From NCBI RefSeq assembly GCF_004421005.1, contig NZ_CP038026.1, positions 3,596,001 through 3,660,000 of the forward strand: DNA of 64,000 bases, given 5' to 3'. Made by a program: the position numbers and the translations under genes. The notes beneath the pieces are model-generated. The model worked only from the letters and a program-made list of their open reading frames with translations, had not been told where the DNA came from and did not search any database. The DNA comes from Pseudoduganella plicata. GTDB taxonomy: Bacteria > Pseudomonadota > Gammaproteobacteria > Burkholderiales > Burkholderiaceae_D. Numbering within the stretch: the stretch's first letter is position 1; every line of letters starts with the position of its first letter. Of the stretch, positions 55,897 to 64,000 are shown piece by piece.

Positions 55897-57726
55897 ATGT
55901 GCGGCATTGTCGGCGCGGTAGCGCAGCGTAATATCACTCCCATCCTGATCGAAGGCCTGAAGCGTCTGGAATACCGCGGCTACGATTCCTGCGGCGTGGC
56001 GTTGCACGTGGACGGCAAACTGCAGCGTTCGCGCAGCACGTCACGCGTGGCGGACCTGGAAAAGCAGATGGACGAAGTCGGTCTGCAAGGTTTCACGGGC
56101 ATCGCCCACACCCGCTGGGCCACGCACGGCGCACCGGCATCGCACAACGCCCATCCGCACTTCTCGCCCAGCGACGAGAACGCCCGTATCGGTCTGGTGC
56201 ACAACGGCATCATTGAAAACCACGACGAGCTGCGCGCCGAGCTGCAGGGCTTGGGCTATGTGTTCCAGAGCCAGACGGATACCGAAGTGATCGCCCACCT
56301 TGTCGAGCACATGTACAACGGCGACCTGTTCGACACCGTCCAGCAGGCCGTCAAGCGCCTGCACGGTGCGTACGCGATTGCTGTCTTCTGCCGCGAGGAG
56401 CCGCACCGTGTCGTGGCCGCCCGCCAGGGCTCGCCACTGATCGTCGGCCTGGGCAAGGGCGAGAACTTCGTGGCTTCCGACGCGATGGCGCTGGCCGGCA
56501 CGACAGACCAGATCATTTACCTGGAAGAAGGCGACGTCGTCGACCTCCAACTGGGCCGTGCATGGATCGTCGACGTCGACGGCCGCCAGGTCGAGCGCGA
56601 AGTCAAGACAGTACACGCCCACACGGGCGCAGCCGAGCTGGGCCCGTACCGCCACTTCATGCAGAAAGAGATCTTCGAGCAGCCCCGCGTCGTGGGCGAT
56701 ACGCTGGAAGGCGTCATCGGCATCATGCCCGAGCTGTTCGGCGACGAAGCCTACAAGGTCTTCAAGCAGATCGACCGCGTGCTGATCCTGGCCTGCGGCA
56801 CGAGCTACTACGCCGGCCTGACGGCGAAGTACTGGATCGAATCCATTGCAAAAGTACCGGTCAGCGTGGAAATCGCCAGCGAATACCGCTACCGCGACAG
56901 CGTGCCGCATCCGGACACGCTGGTCGTCACGATCTCCCAGTCCGGTGAAACGGCCGACACGATCGCCGCGCTGAAGCACGCCCGCTCGCTGGGCATGGAA
57001 CACACGCTGACGATCTGCAACGTCGCCACCAGCGCCATGGTGCGCGAGTGCAAGCTGGCCTACATCACCCGCGCCGGCGTCGAAGTAGGCGTGGCCTCCA
57101 CCAAGGCATTCACGACGCAGCTGGCCGCGCTGTTCCTGCTGACCTTGACCCTGGCGCAAGTGAACGGCCGCCTGTCGGAGGAAGAAGAAACGGCGCACAT
57201 GAAGGCCATGCGTCACCTGCCGTCGGCCATCACCGCCGTGCTGGCGCTGGAACCGCAGATCATCGCCTGGGCCGAGGAATTCGCCCGCAAGGAAAATGCG
57301 CTGTTCCTGGGCCGCGGCATGCACTACCCGATCGCCCTGGAAGGCGCGCTGAAGCTGAAGGAAATCTCGTACATCCACGCCGAAGCGTATCCAGCAGGTG
57401 AGCTGAAGCACGGCCCGCTGGCGCTGGTGACGGAAGAGATGCCGGTTGTCACGATCGCCCCGAACGACGCGCTAATCGAAAAACTGAAGTCGAACATGCA
57501 GGAAGTGCGCGCCCGCGGCGGCCACCTGTACGTCTTCGCCGACGTCGACTCGCGCATCACCTCGGGCGAAGGCCTGCACGTCATCCGCTTGCCGGAACAC
57601 TACGGCTGCCTGTCGCCGATCCTGCACGTCGTTTCGCTGCAACTGCTCGCGTATCACACGGCGCTGGCGCGCGGGACGGATGTGGACAAGCCACGTAATC
57701 TGGCGAAGTCGGTTACGGTGGAGTAA
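55897..57726 (+). CDS. glmS: glutamine--fructose-6-phosphate aminotransferase (isomerizing)
   Basis: 609 residues. Met is followed by the nucleophile Cys2 ([12 protein letters not shown]), with the glutaminase loops [10 protein letters not shown] and [14 protein letters not shown]; then two SIS domains ([72 protein letters not shown]) and the C-terminal end [18 protein letters not shown] 55897 was chosen because the catalytic Cys must be N-terminal; upstream in-frame ATG 55861 is rejected. Its 3' end is the classical Tn7 target. Confidence 0.98.
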   Translation: MCGIVGAVAQRNITPILIEGLKRLEYRGYDSCGVALHVDGKLQRSRSTSRVADLEKQMDEVGLQGFTGIAHTRWATHGAPASHNAHPHFSPSDENARIGLVHNGIIENHDELRAELQGLGYVFQSQTDTEVIAHLVEHMYNGDLFDTVQQAVKRLHGAYAIAVFCREEPHRVVAARQGSPLIVGLGKGENFVASDAMALAGTTDQIIYLEEGDVVDLQLGRAWIVDVDGRQVEREVKTVHAHTGAAELGPYRHFMQKEIFEQPRVVGDTLEGVIGIMPELFGDEAYKVFKQIDRVLILACGTSYYAGLTAKYWIESIAKVPVSVEIASEYRYRDSVPHPDTLVVTISQSGETADTIAALKHARSLGMEHTLTICNVATSAMVRECKLAYITRAGVEVGVASTKAFTTQLAALFLLTLTLAQVNGRLSEEEETAHMKAMRHLPSAITAVLALEPQIIAWAEEFARKENALFLGRGMHYPIALEGALKLKEISYIHAEAYPAGELKHGPLALVTEEMPVVTIAPNDALIEKLKSNMQEVRARGGHLYVFADVDSRITSGEGLHVIRLPEHYGCLSPILHVVSLQLLAYHTALARGTDVDKPRNLAKSVTVE

Positions 57727-57751
57727 TGGTTGAGGTTTGCCAGGCTCGAAT

Positions 57752-57822
57752 TGACAAATCAAGATTATGTTTGTCAAACCTAGATTAGGTTAGTCAAATT
57801 GTAGATTATGTTAGTCAAATGC
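57752..57822. repeat. terminal repeat array, probable Tn7-like transposon end
   Basis: Begins TGACAAATC at 57752, exactly 25 bases past the glmS stop, followed by three direct repeats of about 20-21 bp: 57761-57780, 57781-57801, 57802-57822, consensus aAGATTAtGTTaGTCAAA. Spacing and copy number resemble TnsB-binding arrays of Tn7-like elements. The 5 bp before it (cgaat, 57747-57751) would be one target duplication copy. Confidence 0.65.
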
Positions 57823-58012
57823 TTGGAGAGCTTAACGGCCTCCCCATCCTGAGCACTGAAACACCTGACCGATGGCCCCCCATCGTTATCTGCGGGGATA
57901 ACGATGGGCGCTGCGTTGCTTTCAACGCATGTCCAAACAAAGCCAGCAAGGTTGGTCAGCTTTTCACGACGGAAGTTCCTGCCCCCTTCCCGCGAGGAAA
58001 AACACCGCGACG

Positions 58013-58356
58013 TTACAAACCCCAGCTTGGCCAATCTTTGGTACCAACGCCGGCGGGATCCATCCACGGTTCTTCGACGAGCGCTTCCTGGAACCAGTCC
58101 TCAGCGAAATTGGCATGTTCCGTCACGATGAGCTGGAAGCCGGGTACGAGTACCCTGGTGTAGTTCAACAGCGTCTCGAAGAGTCGCTTTGCTGCAGCTA
58201 GGTCGACATCAACGGATCGCACTCGTTTGGCATCGCCCGCGACCGACTCATAGGCGGTCTGTGAGGGAAAATATACCTGTCTCGGCTGGTCCAGCATGAG
58301 GAACCGAGGAATCGGTACGTTGTTCTGCCAGGCGTAGTGGTGCAGCGCAAGCAGAG
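58013..58356 (-). pseudogene. C-terminal fragment of a DUF3732-type protein
   Basis: The minus-strand frame, from the IS border at 58356 to the TAA at 58013, encodes about 114 residues: LLALHHYAWQNNVPIPRFLMLDQPRQVYFPSQTAYE, VDLAAAKRLFETLLNYTRV, PGFQLIVTEHANFAEDWFQEALVEEPW. The LMLDQP (Walker B/D-loop) and VTEHAN (H-loop) stretches are those of DUF3732 ABC-type ATPases from three-component conflict systems. The N-terminal part is absent; the other side of the IS element does not continue it, so this is a remnant. Confidence 0.72.
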
Positions 58357-58395
58357 TGAATCGCCCCGGCTTTCGTGGAGGCCGGTTAGTGTGAG

Positions 58396-59295
<900 letters not shown>

Positions 59296-59611
59296 CGGCT
59301 TGAAGCGGCGATCGAGCTCCGCCTGGGCGAAAATGCACTCGCCAGACGCAAGATCTCGTTCGTCTTGCGCAGCTCGCATTTTCTCGCTCCAACGCTTTGA
59401 TGCGTTCTTCGTCAGCAATAGTCGGGCCTGGGCGCTGGCCGTTGTCGCGCTCTTGCTGCCGCACCAGCGCCGTAGCGTCTCTGGTGTGCAGCCGATCTTG
59501 GCCGCTATAGATCCGATCGCTGCCCTGCTTCGCCAACCATACGCATGGCGCGTGATGACTCCAGGGGAGTATTTGGCGGCTTCTTCATGGCTCTATTCTC
59601 TCAAACAATGA
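59296..59611 (-). pseudogene. IS3-family transposase orfA, frameshifted
   Basis: Starts ATGAAGAAGCCGCCAAA (Met at 59589) and shows the helix-turn-helix part GSIAAKIGCTPETLRRWC, then in other frames QQERDNGQRPGPTIADEERIKALEREN and the end FAQAELDRRFKP. At least three single-base losses disrupt it, including one in a T-run near the 3' end. Confidence 0.75.
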
Positions 59612-59637
59612 GGCCTCTACAAACCCGGGGCGATTCA

Positions 59638-59933
59638 GTCCTTGCGGCATTATTTCATAACCCCCGATACACACAGAATATCGGACAGGCTCATGTTGCT
59701 GCAGTCCAGAGTTCGGCAACTCCCTCTCCACATCGGTCGTTCGATGACAGTGATGCAACAGCGGACCAATTGAGTGGCAGCAATGGCTTCCAGTTGATAC
59801 AATGTGTGCTGGCAATCTTTGCCAGTCGATCGCCTAGATCCCGCGACGGCTTTCCGCGTCCCATGACGCGCGGCTCTGCCAACGCGCCCCCAAACGCCGC
59901 CGACGTTGGCTCCGCTTTCTCCGAAAGTGTCGA
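59638..59933. other. stretch between the IS element and the histidine kinase, nothing recognised
   Basis: About 300 bases. The minus-strand open frame here does not look like the missing DUF3732 N-terminus or any known domain. Presumably holds the kinase promoter and rearrangement debris. Confidence 0.35.
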
Positions 59934-61082
59934 ATGCCTCTGGCGACAGATCAAAACATCAATGGGCGCGGTCTATCTTCAAAGGCCCTGCAATTCAGTT
60001 CCCTGCGTGACACCGTCATGGACCGCTGGGAGCGCGAGGTTCGTGCGCGCGTCGAAGGTGCACGCGAGTTGCTTGGCCCTGTGTTGACCAACACCCTCCC
60101 GGCCTTCTACGACAACATCGCTGAGGCCCTCAGCCCCGCCCATCCACGCAAGGACGGCGCAAGCGACAATAACGCATCGACCGCACATGGCAGCGAGCGA
60201 GCGCGTCTGACCCAGTTCGGTCCGGACCAGGTCGTTCATGAATATCACCTCTTCCGCGAGGCGATCAGCGATGTGGCCGAGGGTCGCGTGGAGCTGGACG
60301 CGGCCGATTGGAGAATCATCGATCGCTCGATCAACCGAGCGACCCGCGAGGCGGTTCGAGCCTTCGCGGCCATCCAGGACGAACTGCGGAGCAAGATGGC
60401 TGCAGCATTGTCGCACGATATGCGTACGCCCCTTTCGGTGATCGCCAACAGCGCCCAGCTCATTTCCGTCGCACCCACCCTGGAGATGGCGCGCAAGGCC
60501 GCCCAGAAAATCGAGTCTAACACGCAACGACTCGACGATATGATGGGCGAGCTGCTCGACGCCCTTACCATGCACACGGGCGCGACAGTGCCTCTCTCTC
60601 TCTCGCGCTTTAACGCCTTTGACTTGGTCAACGAAATGCGCGAACAATACTGCGAGAGCCGCAAGGGGGGACAGGAGATTCAATTCGAGGCGGTCGGCGA
60701 GACGGTCATAGGCCATTGGTGTCGCGGCTCAATGAGGCGGGCCCTGGAAAACCTTATCAACAATGCGATCAAATACGGTGACAATATGGTCGTCCGGATT
60801 ATGGCGCGAGAGGCTCGTGGGCGCCTGATGCTCAGCGTCCACAATGAGGGGAACCCTATTCCCGAAGATCGCCACAACCGTATCTTCGACTACCTGACGC
60901 GTGAGGGCGAAGCCGCGTCCCGGCCAGGCTGGGGCATTGGTTTACAATTTGTGAAAGCCGTGGCGGAAAGTCATGGAGGCAGCGTAACGGTCGATAGTTC
61001 CCCCGAAATGGGGACGACGTTTCTGATCGACGTGCCGGTAGACTGCCGGCCCTATGCCAGAGATGCGAAGGCCCGATCATAA
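59934..61082 (+). CDS. orphan soluble histidine kinase with RsbRD-like N-terminus
   Basis: 382 residues without membrane helices. The N-terminal four-helix domain (about 20-145: LRDTVMDRWEREVRARVEGARELLGPVL, FGPDQVVHEYHLFREAISDV) resembles the RsbT co-antagonist N-terminal domain. The HisKA H-box is AAALSHDMRTPLSVI (His161) and the HATPase has NLINNAIKYG, a D-box-like FDYLTREG region and GWGIGLQFVKAV. No response regulator is adjacent. Composition is less GC-biased than the core genes and it lies behind the transposon end, so it is probably acquired cargo. Start ATG 59934 is uncertain (60018 possible). Confidence 0.82.
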   Translation: MPLATDQNINGRGLSSKALQFSSLRDTVMDRWEREVRARVEGARELLGPVLTNTLPAFYDNIAEALSPAHPRKDGASDNNASTAHGSERARLTQFGPDQVVHEYHLFREAISDVAEGRVELDAADWRIIDRSINRATREAVRAFAAIQDELRSKMAAALSHDMRTPLSVIANSAQLISVAPTLEMARKAAQKIESNTQRLDDMMGELLDALTMHTGATVPLSLSRFNAFDLVNEMREQYCESRKGGQEIQFEAVGETVIGHWCRGSMRRALENLINNAIKYGDNMVVRIMAREARGRLMLSVHNEGNPIPEDRHNRIFDYLTREGEAASRPGWGIGLQFVKAVAESHGGSVTVDSSPEMGTTFLIDVPVDCRPYARDAKARS

Positions 61083-61092
61083 GTGCGTGACG

Positions 61093-61185
61093 TCAGTTTA
61101 TTCCAAATAGCCGGTCAAGCTCGTTGAGTAGCATGAGCATGGCTTTTACAGCCGCCTGTGCCTTCAGCGTCGTGATGTTGTCCAT
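61093..61185 (-). CDS. possible 30-residue small protein
   Basis: Minus-strand ATG at 61185 with AAGGTGA seven bases upstream encodes MDNITTLKAQAAVKAMLMLL followed by NELDRLFGIN. It is a single amphipathic helix. No family recognised; convergent with the histidine kinase gene. Could be a fragment. Confidence 0.3.
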   Translation of the reverse strand: MDNITTLKAQAAVKAMLMLLNELDRLFGIN

Positions 61186-61832
61186 GCGTCACCTTCTGGC
61201 GCCATCGTATGGACTGCGTCAGCCAAGCGTTTGACCTGCGTCAAGGCCAGAATCGATAGCGCTATGGAAGCCGTTATACATTCCGTCCGCGAACGGACGA
61301 ATCTTCGACAGCTCTTGCAGAGGTCAAGTGCTCTGTGGCCTATGGTAACTCAGTAGTACGGCATAAAAACCGCGGTACTTGAGAGCCGCATTTGGTGTGT
61401 AGTTGCAGAGTATCAAAGAGCTCCGGCGCTTGTAGGGGGCGGAGCGATACCAGGGCTTGGCGAGAAGCGTCGCTCAACAGGTGGACCCTAGTCTCCTACG
61501 CATCGCCGCTTTGCTGGTAGTTTGTTGCTATCCGGCTACTCGTGGTGGCTTCAAGGTGGAAGTCTCGCTCTCGTCGATATGACGAAGTGAAAGGGGATAG
61601 AGCGGGTTAGAACGTGCAGCGAGTGAGTAGAACACGTCGAAATACCGTCGGTGCTGCGGGATTGTATTACGAGAACGTAAGCGGTTCCTGAGCAGCGTTG
61701 TATCTTTCGGTTTCGCAGCTGGGCACAATCTGTTCCGAGTTCAACAATACGTAGCCGAACACGGACAATCTGGAACCTCATATCTCCAAGGAATCGGCGT
61801 GGCGACGCCTCTTGCTTCGGCAAGCGCAAAGT

Positions 61833-61866
61833 GAAAAGCGAAAAGCGAAAAGCGAAAAGCGAAAAG
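61833..61866. repeat. 7-bp tandem repeat (GAAAAGC)
   Basis: GAAAAGC repeated 4.9 times without error (units at 61833, 61840, 61847, 61854, 61861). Heptanucleotide tracts can change length by slippage and shift frames, but no clear gene is attached here. Confidence 0.9.
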
Positions 61867-62107
61867 AGTATTGCCGCCTTTTGCCGTGGTGAAGCAGTGT
61901 CGACAGCCAGCTTTCATACTTGGCGTACGAAGCTGGCCGCTGCCGATAGCCACGCCGCAGTGAGTGGTACAAATTCGCTTACAGAACCAGCTGGCGAGCT
62001 TTTACACAGGCTGGACCCATTGCAGACATTCGGATAGAGCAGTCAAGCACCAACAGGCTCACCCGAACGGTTCCTTCACATCGTCAATGCGACAGCATTC
62101 ATCAGGC

Positions 62108-63535
62108 TCAGGGCAGGTCAAACCCACCGGCCATGGCCACGTAGCTGCGCGCAGTCGCAATAGCAAGATCGCGCTGGGCGCTTATCAATTCCTCCTGCGT
62201 GGCCAACGCAATGCGCTCGGCTTCGAGAACGCCCAACAGACTCTCTCCGCCTTCCTGATAACGCAAGCGCGCCAGCCGCGCGCTTTCCTGTCCCAGCTCA
62301 TGCGCTTGCTCGAGCTCGGCATGACGGCGACGAAGCTGGGACCAGCGGGAGATCGCGTTGTCAGCATCTTCGAGCGCGAACGCCAGCACTTTTTCGTAGC
62401 CAGCGCGCGCCGCCTCTACCTCGGCGCCGGCGGCGCGCACGCGGGCGCGCCGGGCGCCTCCGTCGAACAGGGGCAGTCCCAAAGCGGCGCCGCCTTGCCA
62501 GCGCCTGTTATCGCCTCCGGTCCAGTCCCCGGCGACGCCCGACGCGCCAAACAGCGCCGCCAGGCTGACGCGGGGGAAGCGGTCCGCCAGGGCCATGCCT
62601 TCCCGCGCTTCCGCTGCCGCCAGTGCCCGTTCCGCAGCGCGCAGATCCGGACGGCGCAGCAGCAGGCGCGCCGGTTCGTCCGTCACCAGCGCCCGGGGCA
62701 GCGCAAGCGGGGCCGAACGGTCGAGCGCCGCGATCTCCGATGCGTCGAGCCGCTGACCGGTCAACGTGGCCAGGCGGTTACGCGCGGCCCGTTCCTGGGT
62801 CGCCAGGCTGGGCAAGCGCGCACCGGCCAGGCGCATCTGGGCTTCTGCGCGCATGCGTTCGGCCGGGGCCGCGCGTCCAGCCTGTTCGCGTTCGCGCACC
62901 AGCCTGACCGTGCCGGCTTGGTTGTCGAGCTGCTCGCGCAGGCTTGCCTGAAGTTGCTGAGCTCCACGCAGCTCCACATAGGCATAGACGACTTCGGCCA
63001 GGATCAGGCGGCGCACATCGTCGCGCAGCGCCGCCTGCTCGTCGACCGACGCCTGCGCCACAGCGATGCTTTGACGCACACGGCCGAACAGATCCAGCTC
63101 CCAGCTCAGCAGTGCGTCCCACTGGACCGGCTCGGCCACCCGCGAACGGCCGTCATGCGTTTCGATGGCAGAGGCCCGCGCGCGCCCGCCCTGCGCCTGC
63201 AATTCGAACGAGGGCCAGCGCGACGCACGCGCAGCCACGGCGTACTCGCCGGCAGCGTCCAGCCGGGCGGCAGCGATTCGCAGGTCGTGGTTGTCGTGCC
63301 AGGCGCGTTGCACCAGCTGCTCCAGGTCGGCGTCGCCCAGTTCGCGCCACCACAGCGCCGGCGCCGCCCCAGCCTGCACGCCGTCCGCGCCAATGCCCGA
63401 CGGCAGCGCGGACAGATGTGCCGCGTCAGGCACTCTCTTTTGAGGCCCGCTTGACGCACACGCAGTCAGCAGCAGCAAGCTGACCAGCATCGGCGCAGCG
63501 GGCCGGGCCATGCAGATTGCGATATGTCGTTTCAT
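62108..63535 (-). CDS. NodT-family outer-membrane efflux lipoprotein
   Basis: 475 residues: lipoprotein signal with lipobox LLTAC (about 1-25), then two OEP (TolC-like) repeats. Signatures: WWRELGDADLEQLVQRAWHDNHDLRIAAARL, ELDLFGRVRQSIAVAQASVDEQ, RPDLRAAERALAAAEAREGMALADRFPRVSLAALFG and LFDGGARRARVRAAGAEVEAARAGYEKVLAFALEDADNA. It forms the outer-membrane channel of a tripartite RND pump; the pump gene ends inside its start (ATGA overlap 63532-63535). Confidence 0.95.
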   Translation of the reverse strand: MKRHIAICMARPAAPMLVSLLLLTACASSGPQKRVPDAAHLSALPSGIGADGVQAGAAPALWWRELGDADLEQLVQRAWHDNHDLRIAAARLDAAGEYAVAARASRWPSFELQAQGGRARASAIETHDGRSRVAEPVQWDALLSWELDLFGRVRQSIAVAQASVDEQAALRDDVRRLILAEVVYAYVELRGAQQLQASLREQLDNQAGTVRLVREREQAGRAAPAERMRAEAQMRLAGARLPSLATQERAARNRLATLTGQRLDASEIAALDRSAPLALPRALVTDEPARLLLRRPDLRAAERALAAAEAREGMALADRFPRVSLAALFGASGVAGDWTGGDNRRWQGGAALGLPLFDGGARRARVRAAGAEVEAARAGYEKVLAFALEDADNAISRWSQLRRRHAELEQAHELGQESARLARLRYQEGGESLLGVLEAERIALATQEELISAQRDLAIATARSYVAMAGGFDLP

Positions 63536-64000
63536 GCGGATTCCCCCTCTACGGGTGCCGCTAGCAGCGCCGGCGCGCTGCGGCGCGCCAATATTGTGAA
63601 CAGCAGCGGCGTGAACAACAATCCCGACAAGGTCACCCCGACCATGCCGGCAAATACCGCCGTTCCCATCGACTGGCGCATTTCGGCGCCCGGACCGGTC
63701 GACAGCATCAGCGGCAAGGCGCCCAGCAGGAAGGCGAGGGACGTCATCAGGATCGGGCGAAGACGGGTGCGGGCCGCAGCGATTGCCGCGTCGCGGCGGT
63801 CAGCCCCGGCCGCCATCGACTGCCTGGCGAACTCGACGATCAGAATGGCGTTCTTGGCGGCCAGGCCGATCAGTACTACGATGCTGATCTGGGTCAGCAC
63901 GTTATTGTCCATGCTGCGCCAGGACACGCCCAACAGTGCGGCCAGCACGCAGGCAGGCACGATCAGCACCACCGAGAGCGGCAACAGCCAGCTCTCGAAC
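63532..64000 (-). CDS. RND efflux transporter (AcrB/HAE1 family), C-terminal part
   Basis: The visible ~155 residues are the last membrane domain of an HAE1-type pump: LSVVLIVPACVLAALLGVSW, NNVLTQISIVVLIGLAAKNAILIVEFARQ (proton-relay helix with the GLAAKNAILIVEFA signature), RLRPILMTSLAFLLGALPLMLSTGPGAEMRQSMGTAVFAGMVGVTLSGLLFTPLLFTIL. The gene continues past the right edge. It is translationally coupled to the NodT-type channel. Confidence 0.95.
   Translation of the reverse strand, partial: FESWLLPLSVVLIVPACVLAALLGVSWRSMDNNVLTQISIVVLIGLAAKNAILIVEFARQSMAAGADRRDAAIAAARTRLRPILMTSLAFLLGALPLMLSTGPGAEMRQSMGTAVFAGMVGVTLSGLLFTPLLFTILARRSAPALLAAPVEGESA

Larger units (their letters stand above)
61083..62107. 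other. 1 kb region without a confident gene
   Basis: Noticeably less GC-rich than the core. Contains one small ORF and a 7-bp repeat (both listed). Longer open frames cross the repeat and have no recognisable domain. Likely debris between acquired DNA and the efflux locus; the second end of the putative Tn7-like element was not found here. Confidence 0.5.

Noticed and set aside
61083..62107. Second end of the Tn7-like element in this gap
   Set aside because: No inverted copy of AGATTATGTTAGTCAAA or TGACAAATC occurs between 57822 and 64000 by eye.

Overview
The window is GC-rich, densely coding bacterial chromosome. Gene content and order (mnmG-rsmG-parA-parB-atpIBEFHAGDC, PutA with a divergent Lrp-type regulator, LivGFKHM, 3-hydroxybutyrate oligomer hydrolase, a TMAO-free aerobic chemoheterotroph set) fit a betaproteobacterium, most likely Oxalobacteraceae (Massilia/Duganella/Pseudoduganella-like). 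That assignment is inference from content. The presence of parS sites, mnmG/rsmG/parAB/atp, glmU and glmS suggests an origin-proximal region, although dnaA itself is not in the window.

Layout. 1-1180: end of a galactonate operon (dgoK edge, dgoD). 1496-5208: OmpR-type two-component pair, a secreted PHB-depolymerase-type esterase and a periplasmic alpha-carbonic anhydrase. 5326-12019: a compact divergent module joining a membrane spermidine synthase, a Tat-exported FAD amine oxidase-like protein, DUF350, SPFH-SHOCT, a double zinc-ribbon DUF4178 protein, a 52-residue Gly/Ser-tailed peptide and AdoMet decarboxylase. 12105-14851: leader peptide plus an RsgA-type GTPase, a VOC protein and a lipoprotein. 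15118-27109 (all minus strand): the complete ATP synthase operon, then parB, parA, rsmG and mnmG; three parS sites lie just upstream of mnmG. 27315-39577: TSUP transporter, a frameshifted iron alcohol dehydrogenase, 3HB-oligomer hydrolase, a branched-chain amino-acid type ABC transporter, GMC oxidoreductase and nitronate monooxygenase.

39578-40306 is a 0.7 kb non-coding segment at a strand switch. It carries two homologous modules offset by 442 bp, each with DnaA boxes at identical spacing. It is followed by mtnN, a structured non-coding stretch, putA with its regulator, a chemoreceptor with a C-terminal sensor domain, a LysR regulator and a housekeeping block (CHI-like, ferredoxin, coaD, rsmD, DUF6279 lipoprotein, glmU, acpH). 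54377-55277 is a second non-coding segment with decayed TGTGGATAA-like words. An AsnC/Lrp regulator is divergent from glmS. Exactly 25 bp beyond the glmS stop there is a TGAC-starting array of three ~20 bp direct repeats, which looks like a Tn7-like transposon end. Behind it lie decayed cargo (DUF3732 fragment, decayed IS3-family element, orphan RsbRD-type histidine kinase, 7-bp microsatellite) and then an RND efflux pump locus running off the right edge.

Functionally, spermidine synthase and AdoMet decarboxylase (5-12 kb) and MtnN (40 kb) are connected through decarboxylated AdoMet and methylthioadenosine. GlmU and GlmS supply UDP-GlcNAc. ParAB and parS handle chromosome segregation. The esterase and the 3HB-oligomer hydrolase fit polyhydroxybutyrate turnover.
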